Positions 1-9,272 of a DNA stretch of 64,000 bases are shown piece by piece. The DNA comes from Halegenticoccus soli (GTDB taxonomy: Archaea; Halobacteriota; Halobacteria; Halobacteriales; Haloferacaceae): assembly GCF_002844195.1 (NCBI RefSeq), contig NZ_PEND01000003.1, positions 372,001 through 436,000 on the forward strand, in the 5' to 3' direction. The notes beneath the pieces are model-generated. The model did no database searches, had not been told where the DNA came from, and saw only the letters and a program-made list of their open reading frames with translations. The number at the start of each line of letters is the position of its first letter. Position 1 is the first letter of the stretch. The position numbers were made by a program, and so were the translations under genes.

Positions 1-1619
1 ACGACGCTCGCGTTGTTACTGATGACGCTCATCAACAGCCTGGTCGCGAGGTAGAAGATCCACAGGACGCCAATCGGTGGCAGGAACACCGACGTCGTAG
101 CGACGGCATCACCGAGCAGCGCCGCAGCGCCCGTCTGCTGCAGGGCGATACCAAGCGGGATGACGACGGCGAGGAGGAAGATCACGTTCCACTCGACGGA
201 GGAATAGAGTTCTGTCGGCTTGAGGACGCCGGTGAAGATCATCGCCACAACGCCGGCAAGTGCTGAGACGACGATCGGGAGGATGTTCAACGCCGGCAGT
301 GCGACCACGCCGGCGATGATACCGACTGCGAACGGAATTTTCTCGCTCCGGTAGGTCACCTCGTCGAACTCGTGGGCGACGATGAAATCTTCGTTCTCGA
401 CAAGCCGTGTGAGGCTATCGGGCGGTGCCTGGACGAGGAGCGTGTCACCGACGCGAATACGGATGTCCTCGAACCGGTCCCGGACGACGTCTCCACGGAT
501 GCGAAAGGCCAGAACGTTCGCGTCGTAGCGCTGTCGGAACGACGAACTCGTCAGCGTCTCGCCAACGAGAAACGATCCCGACGGGATGACGACTTCGACG
601 AGCACCGGTTCTTCCTCCTCCGGATGCAGGTCGTCCTCGGTTCGCGGACCGCCCGACAGTGTGAGTCCTTCCGCATCTATGACGTCCTCGAGTGTCTCTC
701 GGTTCGTCCTGAGGCGGAGCGTGTCGTTTTCGTGGGTCTCCTTCCGAGCAAGAGGTTCGTCGAACCGCTCACCGTAGCGAATCAGCTGTAAGACGTCGAT
801 ATCGAGGTCGTCGCCGAGCGCCTCCCCGACAGTCTGGCCGATCAGTGCCGAATTCGCCGGGACGACCACGTCCGCGAGATACTCCTGGAGAGCGTGCTCC
901 TCGACGAGGTCCTCGTCGGCCGGAATCCGTTCGGGAAGGAGCCGAACGCCGATCGTCATGAGATAGAGGGCACCGACGGCGAAGACGATGACACCGAGTT
1001 TGGTGAACTCGAACATCCCGAACGCATGTAATCCGAGCCCGGGCGACCCCGCCCCGAGCTGGGCCGCGATATCGCTCGCGAGGATGTTCGTCGACGTCCC
1101 GATGAGTGTGAGCGTCCCCCCGAGCATCGACGCGAACGACAGCGGCATCAGTAGCTTCGACGGAGAGGTTTTCCCCTCGTGTGCGAGATCAGCGATCACG
1201 GGGACCAGAATCGCGACGACCGGCGTGTTGTTGATGAACCCCGAGACTGGACCGGTGACCCCGACCGTGGCGGCGAGTTGCTTGCGACGGTCGGTCCCGG
1301 CGAACGTGGCCATTTTGCGGCCGATCAACTGGACGAGGCCGGTTCGGTTGATCCCCGTACTCAGGATGAGCATTGCCAGCACCGTGATCGTCGCCGGGTT
1401 CGCGAATCCGGAGATTCCCTCCCGCGGGGATATCTGTGTCCACGGTTCGAGTACCATCAACAGCACCATGATCAAGATGGCGGTGACGTCAATCGGGAAC
1501 CGTTCGGTCGCAAAGAGAACGAGTGCGAGGAGAATGAGGACGAAGATGACAAGCATCTCGGCCGTCACCGGCGTTGAGGCCAGACCCTGAACTGCCAGAG
1601 AATTCAAAGGGAAAGACAT
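1..1619 (-). CDS. SLC13-family permease with TrkA-C domains (3' end off window)
   Basis: About 539 residues are visible and the C-terminus lies beyond the left edge. The ATG at 1619 opens a hydrophobic N-terminus. Residues 100-190 carry the SLC13/DASS signature: an INNTPVVAILVPV segment, then GGTLTLIGTSTNILAS. A soluble middle part (about 215-400) contains two TrkA-C-like repeats with 'VVVPANSALIGQTVGEAL' and 'VEVVIPSGSFLVGETL'. A second membrane half follows. In the family this layout belongs to Na+-coupled sulfate or dicarboxylate carriers of the SAC1/YfbS type; the substrate cannot be read from sequence. It is divergent from the AI-2E gene. Confidence 0.93.
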   Translation of the reverse strand, partial: MSFPLNSLAVQGLASTPVTAEMLVIFVLILLALVLFATERFPIDVTAILIMVLLMVLEPWTQISPREGISGFANPATITVLAMLILSTGINRTGLVQLIGRKMATFAGTDRRKQLAATVGVTGPVSGFINNTPVVAILVPVIADLAHEGKTSPSKLLMPLSFASMLGGTLTLIGTSTNILASDIAAQLGAGSPGLGLHAFGMFEFTKLGVIVFAVGALYLMTIGVRLLPERIPADEDLVEEHALQEYLADVVVPANSALIGQTVGEALGDDLDIDVLQLIRYGERFDEPLARKETHENDTLRLRTNRETLEDVIDAEGLTLSGGPRTEDDLHPEEEEPVLVEVVIPSGSFLVGETLTSSSFRQRYDANVLAFRIRGDVVRDRFEDIRIRVGDTLLVQAPPDSLTRLVENEDFIVAHEFDEVTYRSEKIPFAVGIIAGVVALPALNILPIVVSALAGVVAMIFTGVLKPTELYSSVEWNVIFLLAVVIPLGIALQQTGAAALLGDAVATTSVFLPPIGVLWIFYLATRLLMSVISNNASV

Positions 1620-1873
1620 ACCGAAAAGAGACGCTAACAACGGAAAGAACTGGTATTGACACTGTCTCATCTGCGCCCTGGCAGATCCATTTTGTGCGAT
1701 TCACAGAGTGTTACGTAGGTGTCTAGTACTATAGTTTGATTGTCGCTGATTCTCAATCTGACGTGACTACACCCGTTTCAATAGTGGCAGTACTCGGAGC
1801 CAGTGACGACCATTGACAGATGACCCGATTCTGTACACACAAATCAAGAATGAGGGGAATCTCTATACTGAAT

Positions 1874-2914
1874 ATGACTGAACAGGGAGACCGTCAGCAT
1901 TGGTTGTCGGACCACGTTGTACTGTCGATCTTGGCGATAGTGAGCGGCGTTCTCGGCCTACTTTTCGTGTTCACACAGCTTCAGTATATCTTGCTCGCGA
2001 TCGTCCTCGCATACGTCCTCGCACCCGCACAACGGACGCTCGAGCGTCACACAAGCTCAACTACGGCTGCCTTCACCCTCATTTCGCTTTCGGTAGTTGT
2101 CCTCTTCATCCCGGTCGCGTATCTCCTCACAGTCGCAATTCAGCAGGGACTAGGGCTGCTAACTGCCCTCCAAGAAGGGGGACTCAGTCTTGACATCATT
2201 CAGGATCGACTCGAAGCCATTGGCTATGTGATCGATTTCGGTCTGTTGTATGCGACATATCAAGAGCCAATCGCTAGCGGATTGCAGCGTCTCGCAACCG
2301 GCGCGGTAACCGTCGTCGTCGGTCTCCCTGGTGTGTTGATCGGACTCACCGTGACGGTCTTCGTACTCTTTGCGTTATTGCGAGACGGTGAACAGTTCGT
2401 CACATGGCTGCGTTCGGTTGTCCCGCTCTCTGATCGTGTGGAGCGGGAACTTCTTAGAGAACTTGACGCCCTCATGTGGGCGTCCGTTATCGGGAACGTC
2501 GCCGTCGCGGGGGTCCAGGCGCTACTGCTCGGCATCGGATTGGCGCTCGTTGGCATGCCGGGGGTTGTGTTCTTGACCGTGGCGACATTTGTCCTCACGT
2601 TGCTCCCACTCGTTGGGGCATTCGGTGTCTGGCTTCCGGTTTCGGGCTACCTGCTCGCAATCGGTCGCCCCACTACAGCGGTACTGCTTTTCGTCTACGG
2701 ATCGTTGGTCAGCGCCTCGGACCTCTATCTTCGCCCGGCGATCATCAACCGGAGCGGAGCGATCAACGTCGCGACCATCGTCGTGGGAATCTTCGGAGGA
2801 ATCGTTCTGTTTGGGGCGATCGGTCTGTTCGTCGGCCCCGTCATACTCGGCGGCTCGAAGGTCGTCCTTGATCTGTTTGCCCAGGAGCGAGCGGACTCAA
2901 CCGTCAACCGATAG
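1874..2914 (+). CDS. AI-2E/UPF0118-family transporter
   Basis: A 346-residue polytopic membrane protein when started at the ATG at 1874 (MTEQGDRQHW); the reading frame extends 18 codons upstream to 1820, but that extension is unlike the family. There are about eight hydrophobic segments. A central 'LLRDGEQFVTWLRSVVPLSDR' block with two following helices and the C-terminal glycine-rich 'GGIVLFGAIGLFVGPVIL' block are typical of the AI-2E/PerM family. The family is linked to export of autoinducer-2 or to Na+/H+ antiport; in archaea its substrate is unknown. Length is normal and the gene appears intact. Confidence 0.9.
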   Translation: MTEQGDRQHWLSDHVVLSILAIVSGVLGLLFVFTQLQYILLAIVLAYVLAPAQRTLERHTSSTTAAFTLISLSVVVLFIPVAYLLTVAIQQGLGLLTALQEGGLSLDIIQDRLEAIGYVIDFGLLYATYQEPIASGLQRLATGAVTVVVGLPGVLIGLTVTVFVLFALLRDGEQFVTWLRSVVPLSDRVERELLRELDALMWASVIGNVAVAGVQALLLGIGLALVGMPGVVFLTVATFVLTLLPLVGAFGVWLPVSGYLLAIGRPTTAVLLFVYGSLVSASDLYLRPAIINRSGAINVATIVVGIFGGIVLFGAIGLFVGPVILGGSKVVLDLFAQERADSTVNR

Positions 2915-3080
2915 GGGGATCGTTTCCGCCATCGGTCCTCACGTGACAATCACCCGTGGCCGCGGTACCATCTCACCCGCCAACGTCGATCGTTTGACAC
3001 ACCGCGACGGCGTCGGACTCGCTGACTCGAATATGATAGTATTCGATTCAGGGTGGCGCTACTTACTCGTCTCTTGTCCC

Positions 3081-4083
3081 TTATGCAGACGGTGCCTGTT
3101 GGATTACGAGACGCTCGATTCGAGCGTCGTCGACAGCCTCCACTCGGAGGACGTGCCCACTCTGTTCGATCTGATCACCCACTTCGGGTACTCTGCCGAA
3201 GTGACTGAAGACGAATCCCCCAATCGTCTCGACGTCGTCGCTCTGGAATCCAGTGTCGAGCCGATCGTTTACGTCCTGGACTGGAACCCCACCGTCGACG
3301 ACGTATGCCCCGTCGGCTCGCTTCGTGATGGATGGCTCCTGGGCTCGTGTGTCGAATTCGTCCTGAATGTCACCGACGATTTCCTCGAGAATATCCTCGA
3401 TAGTCACGATACCCTCGAAGACACCCCACTCGTCGATTACGACGGCCATCTGTCCTTCCCCACGCGTCTGAAAGTCGGCAAGGATCTCGTCGATCCGTCG
3501 TGTCTCCGGGACTGCAAGGACCTCTCGTGCGAGTTCACGAGCAGTGACCGAGTCGCGATCCATCTCGGTTTCGCTCGCTCGGAGGATGTCCTTGACGTGG
3601 ACGAATCCAACTGGTTGCTCCTCATCCTCCTCGAGCACGAGATAGCGCGTATAGTCCCCGTAGCGGCAACTGACTGAAGTTCCGAGAGTGACATCGAGGC
3701 AGCACGGTTTCGACGTCCGGACGCGGAACCATGACTTCGCGAGCGATCGTATCCCCGAGTTCGAAGACGCTCTCGATCATCGAGACCTCGTCAAGATCAA
3801 TATGTCCCGTCTCCTCCGAGCGGGTGAGGATCATCCGGATTTCTTCTCCGCTGTGGATCTCCTCGCTATCGGACGCTGGCGAGACTCCGGCGAGGCGAGT
3901 GAAGTAGTTGGCCGTCCCGTTGAAGACGATGATGCCGGGCACGAACACGTAATAGAAGAACTTCATCAGCGGTGCGACGAGGAGGGCGATACGCGTAGCC
4001 TCCTGGATGGCGAACGTCTTCGGCGCGAGTTCCCCGAAGACGACGTGGAGAAACGTGATGATTATCTCACGCGAATCATCCAA
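3081..4083 (-). pseudogene. CNNM/CorC-like (DUF21 + CBS + CorC_HlyC) protein, truncated and frameshifted
   Basis: Three reading frames on the minus strand join into one protein. Frame one (4083 to about 3690) encodes the end of a DUF21 membrane domain ('FGELAPKTFAIQEA', family hallmark) and 'REVMVPRPDVETV'. A short second frame (about 3692-3663) encodes 'MSLSELQSVAAT'. The third (about 3660-3081) encodes 'DYTRYLVLEED', the second CBS motif and the C-terminal CorC/HlyC domain. Two single-base losses, near 3692 and 3661, explain the breaks. The first roughly 100 residues of DUF21 are missing, and upstream sequence is unrelated. The intact family exports Mg2+/Co2+ or similar ions; this copy is probably dead. 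Confidence 0.85.
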
Positions 4084-4264
4084 GGGTCAATCGGTGTCTG
4101 GGTAACGACCGATCAGATGTCGATCGATCGCTTCGAAGAGCTGGTCACCGCCCTCAAAGCGGTTCTTGTAGACGCTGGTGGTGCCGATGAAGGCACCGAA
4201 GTATAGCTATCTTTTGGAACATAGTGACTCTTGTCGGTTGTACACTACCTCGTCACATTGTGTG
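4084..4264 (-). other. Unidentified coding-like fragment next to the CNNM break
   Basis: The minus strand from about 4206 to 4090 reads open for some 37 codons ('FGAFIGTTSVYKNRFEGG...'), ending at a TGA just before the CNNM remnant. I do not recognise it and found no start codon. It looks like a further scrap brought in by the recombination that truncated the CNNM gene. Confidence 0.3.
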
Positions 4265-4337
4265 TTGGATCCTCGAATACCGCTCCCACCGCGGAACGAA
4301 GAGACACTCAACGCACTTCGATCGCCAGCCGAGATTG
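4265..4337 (+). pseudogene. N-terminal fragment of a small winged-helix gene (paralog at 40770)
   Basis: The plus-strand peptide 'LDPRIPLPPRNEETLNALR' closely matches the first 20 residues of the intact gene at 40770 ('MNPRTPLPPRAEEALEVLR'). Similarity stops abruptly at about 4337, where a GGGP-synthase-like fragment begins on the other strand. It is therefore a truncated duplicate. Confidence 0.7.
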
Positions 4338-4410
4338 CGGTAGTGAGATCGTACGTTGCTTGGGTGACCGTTGCGACGGCAGATGCTGAGTTCAGCACAA
4401 TATACGCTTT
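4338..4410 (-). pseudogene. Fragment of GGGP-synthase-like gene
   Basis: On the minus strand this stretch encodes 'LNSASAVATVTQATYDLTTA'. It is nearly identical to the internal segment 'LNPASAVATVTQATCDLTTA' of the larger copy at 36.1-36.9 kb, and the two DNA stretches also align. Only about 24 codons remain, so it is a dead fragment. It marks an exchange junction with the fragment immediately to its left. Confidence 0.75.
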
Positions 4411-4454
4411 AGTACCCCCTTTGATTATGATTCATAATAGTCGGGACATCAGCG

Positions 4455-5288
4455 TCACTCTTCTCGCTTCCCCGGATCCGCAGTTGCCCCCAACCCTGTT
4501 GCCATCAGTCGGCGGGCAATTATCACGAGACCGTTGTCGAATCCCCTGCCAAACACCGCTTTTTCGGTTTCGATTGCGCCGGTACTCGTCTTGTGGACCG
4601 AACTGACCAGAATTGTGTTCCGGTCGATCAGCAGGAGGCGACTGATCGTCGTTTCGTCGCTGGCATCTAACGGAGAGCTCTCCAACCACCCTAATTGCGA
4701 GACGAACACCTTGACAGCGGGGAGCGCTTCTTGCAGCTGGTTACGTACTTGTTCGGTGGTCGTTCCAACGATAACGCTGATGCCCCGTTCGTGAGCCTCT
4801 CGCAGGTGATCGATCAACGGATCGGTGACAATGTCTGCATGACCGATGACGAGAATGATCTCAGAGTCGGCGGCAGTAATGAGTTGCTGTGTCCGATTTC
4901 CGATTGGTGTACTCCCCGAGAGCGCCCAGACTTCATGCGTTACCTCCTGCTCACTGTCAGAGAGTGTTGGTTCGAGACCGTTTATCGCCTCGACGAGTGT
5001 CTCCGTCCGCGATTCGTACTCTTGACGGAGTGTCTCGGCCGCTTCAGCGATCGAAACGGCTCGAAACTGCTGGGGGTTCGAATGTTGGACTTCGACGAGT
5101 CCTTTCGTTTCTAACACCCTGATAGCATCGTAAACGCGTGTTCGAGGGACCTCGGAGATCTCGCTGATCTCCTTGGCCGTCCCTTTCGAGAGCTGTGCGA
5201 GCGCCACAAAGCACTTCGATTCGTACTCTTTCAACCCGAGTTGCTGGAGCGTTTCGACCGCTCGTTGATGATTAGATCTGTCGTTCAT
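4455..5288 (-). CDS. TrmB-family transcriptional regulator
   Basis: 277 residues from the ATG at 5288 (MNDRSNHQRAVETLQQLGLK); an upstream ATG at 5348 is possible but adds an atypical leader. Residues 10-80 form the TrmB winged helix: 'LGLKEYESKCFVALAQL', then 'EISEVPRTRVYDAIRVLETK' and the wing 'GLVEVQHSNPQQFRAV'. A helical linker follows, and then a C-terminal effector region (about 135-270) resembling the PLD-like sensor half of TrmB relatives. In archaea this family controls sugar or redox genes. Downstream lies the mosaic scar, so its target is not apparent. Confidence 0.85.
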   Translation of the reverse strand: MNDRSNHQRAVETLQQLGLKEYESKCFVALAQLSKGTAKEISEISEVPRTRVYDAIRVLETKGLVEVQHSNPQQFRAVSIAEAAETLRQEYESRTETLVEAINGLEPTLSDSEQEVTHEVWALSGSTPIGNRTQQLITAADSEIILVIGHADIVTDPLIDHLREAHERGISVIVGTTTEQVRNQLQEALPAVKVFVSQLGWLESSPLDASDETTISRLLLIDRNTILVSSVHKTSTGAIETEKAVFGRGFDNGLVIIARRLMATGLGATADPGKREE

Positions 5289-5536
5289 GGGTCCCAACCA
5301 TGCTACCGGTGTATCCGGTACCGTCTCGCCTGTTGTGTACCCGCTCACAAGTCAGTTCCCTTCTTCCCCATCGAGCTGGTTGATCGAGATTGCCTGACAT
5401 AGTAAGTAGTTCGTCTCAGAACCCATTAACCCAACGTGTAAGTTTCCCATCTTATTGCGGTATCCACATCGATAGGGCCACAAATTCGGGGGAATCACAC
5501 TAAGGAAGAGCAAAAGAGCAGAATATAGGTTAATAT

Positions 5537-5580
5537 CTGTTTATAAAGTAAATAAGAGTTATAAATTTATTTATAAACAG
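5537..5580. promoter_or_regulatory. AT-rich 11-bp perfect inverted repeat
   Basis: The arms ctgtttataaa (5537-5547) and tttataaacag (5570-5580) are perfect inverse complements separated by 22 bp. The region around them is far more AT-rich than the genes. It could be a regulator-binding site, with TATA-like cores in both arms, or an element end. Confidence 0.5.
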
Positions 5581-5735
5581 AATAGAATATATCTTGTACG
5601 ACCAACCGCAACCCAGTTGGATACGTTGCTACCCATGAGGCCGGATCTTCTCATCGGATCTCCGTACGCTTCCATCCGTACTCGTTCACCCAGTTAATCA
5701 CAGCAAGACTTTATGGGGTGCCCATCAATTGGCAG

Positions 5736-5809
5736 TTGGCACGCGGTTCAGATGGGTCCCAACCACCCTGTCGCCGCGTGCCAAGACTACCCTATACCCA
5801 GAGGGTAGT
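5736..5809. promoter_or_regulatory. Two adjacent inverted repeats, operator- or hairpin-like
   Basis: The first pair is ttggcacgcgg (5736-5746) with ccgcgtgccaa (5774-5784), 11/11 perfect. The second is actaccct (5786-5793) with agggtagt (5802-5809), 8/8 perfect with an 8-bp loop. They lie 36 bp beyond the stop of the convergent HTH_10 gene, so a transcription-termination or RNA-structure role is possible. Confidence 0.45.
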
Positions 5810-5844
5810 TTCTGAGATAGCCCTCATCATCCCACAATTTCGTC

Positions 5845-6522
5845 TCAAATCGGACTGGGACCATTGACCTCGTAGTCTCGGTACTCTACGCCGGAATCCG
5901 CGAGGGCGTTTGCTATCCCACGCCGGAGGCATTCCGAGACAGCCTGATCCGAGACACCTAATTCGCTCGCGAGATCGGTAAGGGTAGCCCGTCGTGGAAC
6001 TTCGAAATACCCCGATTTCAGCGCAAGAGTCAAGACGTGGTGTTGTTTAGCCGTCACCCGCTGTTTTGAATCCAGGTCGTGATTGGAGAGTACTTGTGAG
6101 CTAATGCGACGAATAGTGAGTGGGTTCCTGGAGGAATCATAGTCTTCATAGAATCGCGACGCTGCTTGGCGGTTTGGAAATCGAAGGCTGAGGCTCCACG
6201 AATCATCAAGGAGGATTGCAGAGAGTATTACACCATCAGCATCTTGGAGACACTTAACCAACGAAGGCAGTTCGGGACCCCACGTTACTTGATAAATGAC
6301 TTCACTCCCAGTTTCGGTGATGAGATCGACGTGTTTGACGTGAGGGTCTTGCTGAAACGCAGTTACCCCTGTTGCCACATTATCACTGGAAATCCAAACG
6401 ATGGCAAAAAGGTGCCTCTCGACTGGGACTGCGCTTTTAACATCAGCTTTGATTCCAGAGAGGACGCTACCTGCTTGATGGGGTAAAAGCGCACCAATAG
6501 GGGCAGTCACGTCTACGAACAT
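5845..6522 (-). CDS. HTH_10 (bacterio-opsin activator-type) transcriptional regulator
   Basis: 225 residues from the ATG at 6522 (MFVDVTAPIGALLPHQ); the frame opens 13 codons earlier. The N-terminal 150 residues are the sensor-like domain typical of small Bat-family proteins. The C-terminal HTH_10 domain shows 'LTLALKSGYFEVPRRATLTD' followed by 'LASELGVSDQAVSECLRRGI', the haloarchaeal Bat HTH signature. Two paralogs occur in this window (25977 and 32475). Function is DNA binding; the target is unknown. Confidence 0.88.
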   Translation of the reverse strand: MFVDVTAPIGALLPHQAGSVLSGIKADVKSAVPVERHLFAIVWISSDNVATGVTAFQQDPHVKHVDLITETGSEVIYQVTWGPELPSLVKCLQDADGVILSAILLDDSWSLSLRFPNRQAASRFYEDYDSSRNPLTIRRISSQVLSNHDLDSKQRVTAKQHHVLTLALKSGYFEVPRRATLTDLASELGVSDQAVSECLRRGIANALADSGVEYRDYEVNGPSPI

Positions 6523-7568
6523 ATCTGTAACACCTCCTCGATGCAATTGGCGAGGTGGCACTGGGCGGCTTTACCGGTAAGCGAGGGCGGCAAGGTTCTT
6601 TCCTCACTGAACAGTGAAGTTGGGAGGGAAGAGCGACACTGCTCGCATGACTTCTTTGTATTTCTGTAACTGTATCTTACTTCTAGAGGATTGAAACGAT
6701 ATGAAAGGCGCTTTACTGCAGCGTGTCCGTGGACAGGATGCGAAATCAAGCATGCTCTGGATGTGTGGATCGAGTGTCGAAACGGGAGGAGTGAGGTACC
6801 CTGAACCCAACACCTGCAGAGACTGGAATCGCTACGCTTGTCCGTCGTATGAGTGTGAGCCCCCTCGTCGAGACAAGGACATCCTCCCTCAAGCGCGAGA
6901 GTGTTAGCCCCAGCGGTAGGGTGCGGTAATCCATGGGACGGATCGATTTCGACGGACCCTTCCTTCACGACTCTCGGAAGGGAAATAGTGTAACGTTTGA
7001 AATCACTCCAGTAATAGAGAGCACAGCGCTCAGTAGCAAGAGAAGAGAGACTTGCGTTGCTGTCATCAATAAATTCGTCGCTTCTTGTGTTCCCAGCGCA
7101 TTCAAACATGTGATGGAGGGCCCTTCGCTAGCACGAGTCGGCTCTCGGTCAAAGCTGTACGGTGAGCGGATCTGGCTGTCCGTCTGCGGTCATCAGCTGG
7201 GTGATCCTGTTCAAGCGGAACAGTTGAGGTATCTAACATGCGACCTAGAGGAGGGTAGCACGATACTAAAAGTCAGATTATCACCTGAATAATCACACCA
7301 CGGCAGGTAGCACGCCCGTTGTGCATCGGAGTCGTCTTTAGTACATCCCTGTCCATGTGCCGACGAGCGAGCGCGACACTTCCGCAAAGAGATGTTCGCT
7401 ACCTCCACCGCCTCTACGAACGCGACGCCGAATAGCGGATGACGATTGTTCCCCCTCTCTGAAGCACAAATGACGTGTTACTGTCATTTCGACGTGATAA
7501 CCACGCGTGACCACCGAGATGGATTCGCCCCCCAAGATGTTTTGACGTTGCCCCTCCCTCTCTGACGC
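6523..7568. other. About 1 kb without a supported gene
   Basis: Open frames here (for example 6933-7292 plus, 6513-7109 minus) lack family features and overlap one another. Near 7357-7435 the plus strand reads 'RYLHRLYERDAE' before a TAG, which may be a gene remnant. The sequence immediately before 7569 should hold the promoter of the Lrp gene. Confidence 0.5.
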
Positions 7569-8063
7569 ATGGTCGAACTCGACGACGTGGATCGGGGGAT
7601 TCTCCACGAACTACAGGTAGAAGCGCGAAAGAAAACGGCCCAAGAGATCGCCGACACGGTAGGCGTCTCGGCCAGCACTGTCCGCAATCGCATCGACCAC
7701 CTCGAAGACGAGGGTGTTATTGAGGGCTATCATCCCAAAATTAGCTACGAAAAGGCCAATTTCCCGCTCCAGATCCTCTTCGTCTGCACAGCGGACCCCA
7801 CTGAACGGTCGGAGATGGTAGAGAAAGTACTCGGCATTCAGGGCGTTATCGACGTCCGCGAGATGTTAACCGGTCGCCGGAACATCTACGTGGAGGTGAT
7901 TGGGACGTCGACGGTGGATATCACCCGAATCACCGACGCGATTCACGCGCTGGACCTCAGCATCGAAAGTTCGGAAATCATGAGCCAACGCCGCGTCCAG
8001 CCATTTAACCACTTTCACTTGAACCCAGACCACGCCTCGGAGGCTGAACAATCAGACGAGTAA
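7569..8063 (+). CDS. Lrp/AsnC-family transcriptional regulator
   Basis: 164 residues. Residues 1-60 are the AsnC helix-turn-helix ('LDDVDRGILHELQVEARKKT', then 'IADTVGVSASTVRNRIDHLE', then 'GVIEGYHPKISYE'). Residues 68-140 form an atypical effector (RAM-like) domain in which 'GVIDVREMLTGRRNIYVEVI' follows the family pattern. The tail is acidic. The gene stands alone, in front of DUF7344-like genes. Ligand and targets are not evident. Confidence 0.9.
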   Translation: MVELDDVDRGILHELQVEARKKTAQEIADTVGVSASTVRNRIDHLEDEGVIEGYHPKISYEKANFPLQILFVCTADPTERSEMVEKVLGIQGVIDVREMLTGRRNIYVEVIGTSTVDITRITDAIHALDLSIESSEIMSQRRVQPFNHFHLNPDHASEAEQSDE

Positions 8064-8232
8064 TCGTTAGGTCTCTATCTGATTGGTAATGTAGCAGATT
8101 CTGCCGGCCTATTTGGGAATTTCCACAACACAGGTCGTGGGATTCCGAAGTGAGCTGCGGTACATGCCGATAATCACAATATGACAGAATATCCCTAGAC
8201 AACCCTTTTCAGTCTGGGCACTTAACCATGAG

Positions 8233-8463
8233 GTGATGACTACACATAATTATTCGAGTATTAAATTTAGTGATGGTATGTGGGGTGCCATCTTCGGTGT
8301 GTTGGCTCATCCACACCGCCGATTCTTACTGTCTCGACTCGACACGGAGGTGCGACCACTGACCATGGAGAAGGTGGTGAGGGAGAGTGCACCATGGGAG
8401 GTGACTCGATCCGAGAAAGACCGCGAAATCATCGAACCAGACCTCACAGAGACAGAGTCGTGA
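8233..8463 (+). CDS. Short DUF7344-like N-terminal half (possible remnant)
   Basis: 76 residues. 'FGVLAHPHRRFLLSRLDTEV' is the first helix region of haloarchaeal DUF7344-type winged helices (compare their usual 'LsnerRRyvLryL'). The second half of that domain is missing. Start could be either ATG at 8233 or 8236. Because the adjacent gene at 8470 carries a domain of the same kind, this is probably a truncated duplicate or a split gene. Confidence 0.5.
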   Translation: MMTTHNYSSIKFSDGMWGAIFGVLAHPHRRFLLSRLDTEVRPLTMEKVVRESAPWEVTRSEKDREIIEPDLTETES

Positions 8464-8469
8464 TCTGCA

Positions 8470-8772
8470 ATGTCCAACAAAATAGTCAGCGCGCTCCGCG
8501 CGGTATCCCAGCATCGAATAATGGTCGCACTCATGGGCCACAACTCAGAGAGCGAGGCCGCTGTGCAGCGTCCGGATGACGAGCTTGTCGCGGTTGAGGA
8601 AGCGGTAGTCAAGGATGAACTAATCCAATCCACGCTCCCGATGTTGGTGGAGAGAGGTGTTGTCGACTGGGATCATGAAACCGATACAGTTTCTGCGGGA
8701 CCAACGTTTGAGGAGATTCAGCCGCTCTTGGCTGGTCCATCACAGTCCAGAGATGAGTCATCAGACGAATAA
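8470..8772 (+). CDS. DUF7344-like winged-helix protein
   Basis: 100 residues, 6 bp after the preceding frame. 'ALRAVSQHRIMVALMGH' gives the first helix. 'LPMLVERGVVDWDHETDTV' matches the DUF7344 C-terminal pattern (usually 'LPkLaDaGvVdYD'). A diverged paralog lies at 38279, where it again precedes a membrane-anchored winged-helix gene, so the two genes look like a duplicated cassette. The likely role is regulation; no ligand domain is visible. Confidence 0.65.
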   Translation: MSNKIVSALRAVSQHRIMVALMGHNSESEAAVQRPDDELVAVEEAVVKDELIQSTLPMLVERGVVDWDHETDTVSAGPTFEEIQPLLAGPSQSRDESSDE

Positions 8773-9272
8773 CGCCCGACAGAAGAGAGGTAAACTGTTC
8801 CGTTCTACTTACTCGCCCCGGTCGTTCTGTGAGGTCGAAGGTTCCGTCTGAGATCATGCTGAAACCGGATGAAGGGTTCAAAATGACTTCAAATGGGGAG
8901 AGAGCGCGTTGTAATTCGGGTTGGAGACGATGAAGTGGTACCAATCCCAGTGGGGTGAGTTGAACGGATAACTACATTTTCGATTAAAATTGAGACAGGG
9001 CCCACATACGAACGGTACTTTTAACACTAGGAGTATAGTATCCACGGAATAGCGAGAGCTGAGTTGGAGACGTGTAGGGTATTATCGATTCCGTTGGCGG
9101 TGGGTGCTAGGTTGGGGGCACGCGCTAACTACAAGCGACGATCGCGTGGGCAACCAGAGGCACCCCATATACATGCAACAAACAAAACTCGATTCTTCAG
9201 AATTCACTGGGCACGGGCACTGGCTGAGTCACCGGTCACACTGTAAACGCTGGCGTGGGCTGGAGACCTAAG
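8773..9272. other. Intergenic, about 500 bp
   Basis: No gene with family features. The open frame at 9064-9246 lacks support. A TATA-like 'acttttaaca' near 9016 is far from the next start. The corresponding gap in the paralogous cassette (38606-38974) is about 370 bp and equally empty. Confidence 0.4.

Larger units (their letters stand above)
5289..5844. other. Intergenic region with several inverted repeats
   Basis: No convincing gene. The region is AT-rich from about 5490 to 5600 and lies between the 5' end of the TrmB-like gene and the 3' end of the HTH_10 gene. Three separate perfect inverted repeats (described individually) make it a regulatory or mobile-element-scar candidate. Confidence 0.6.

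Noticed and set aside
2589-3677. 362-codon plus-strand frame across the AI-2E and CNNM genes
   Set aside because: It crosses two real genes (one in another frame, one antisense) and has no domain of its own.
6513-7109. 198-residue minus-strand gene
   Set aside because: Cys/Ser/His-rich without domain, overlaps the HTH_10 start and opposing frames; likely chance.
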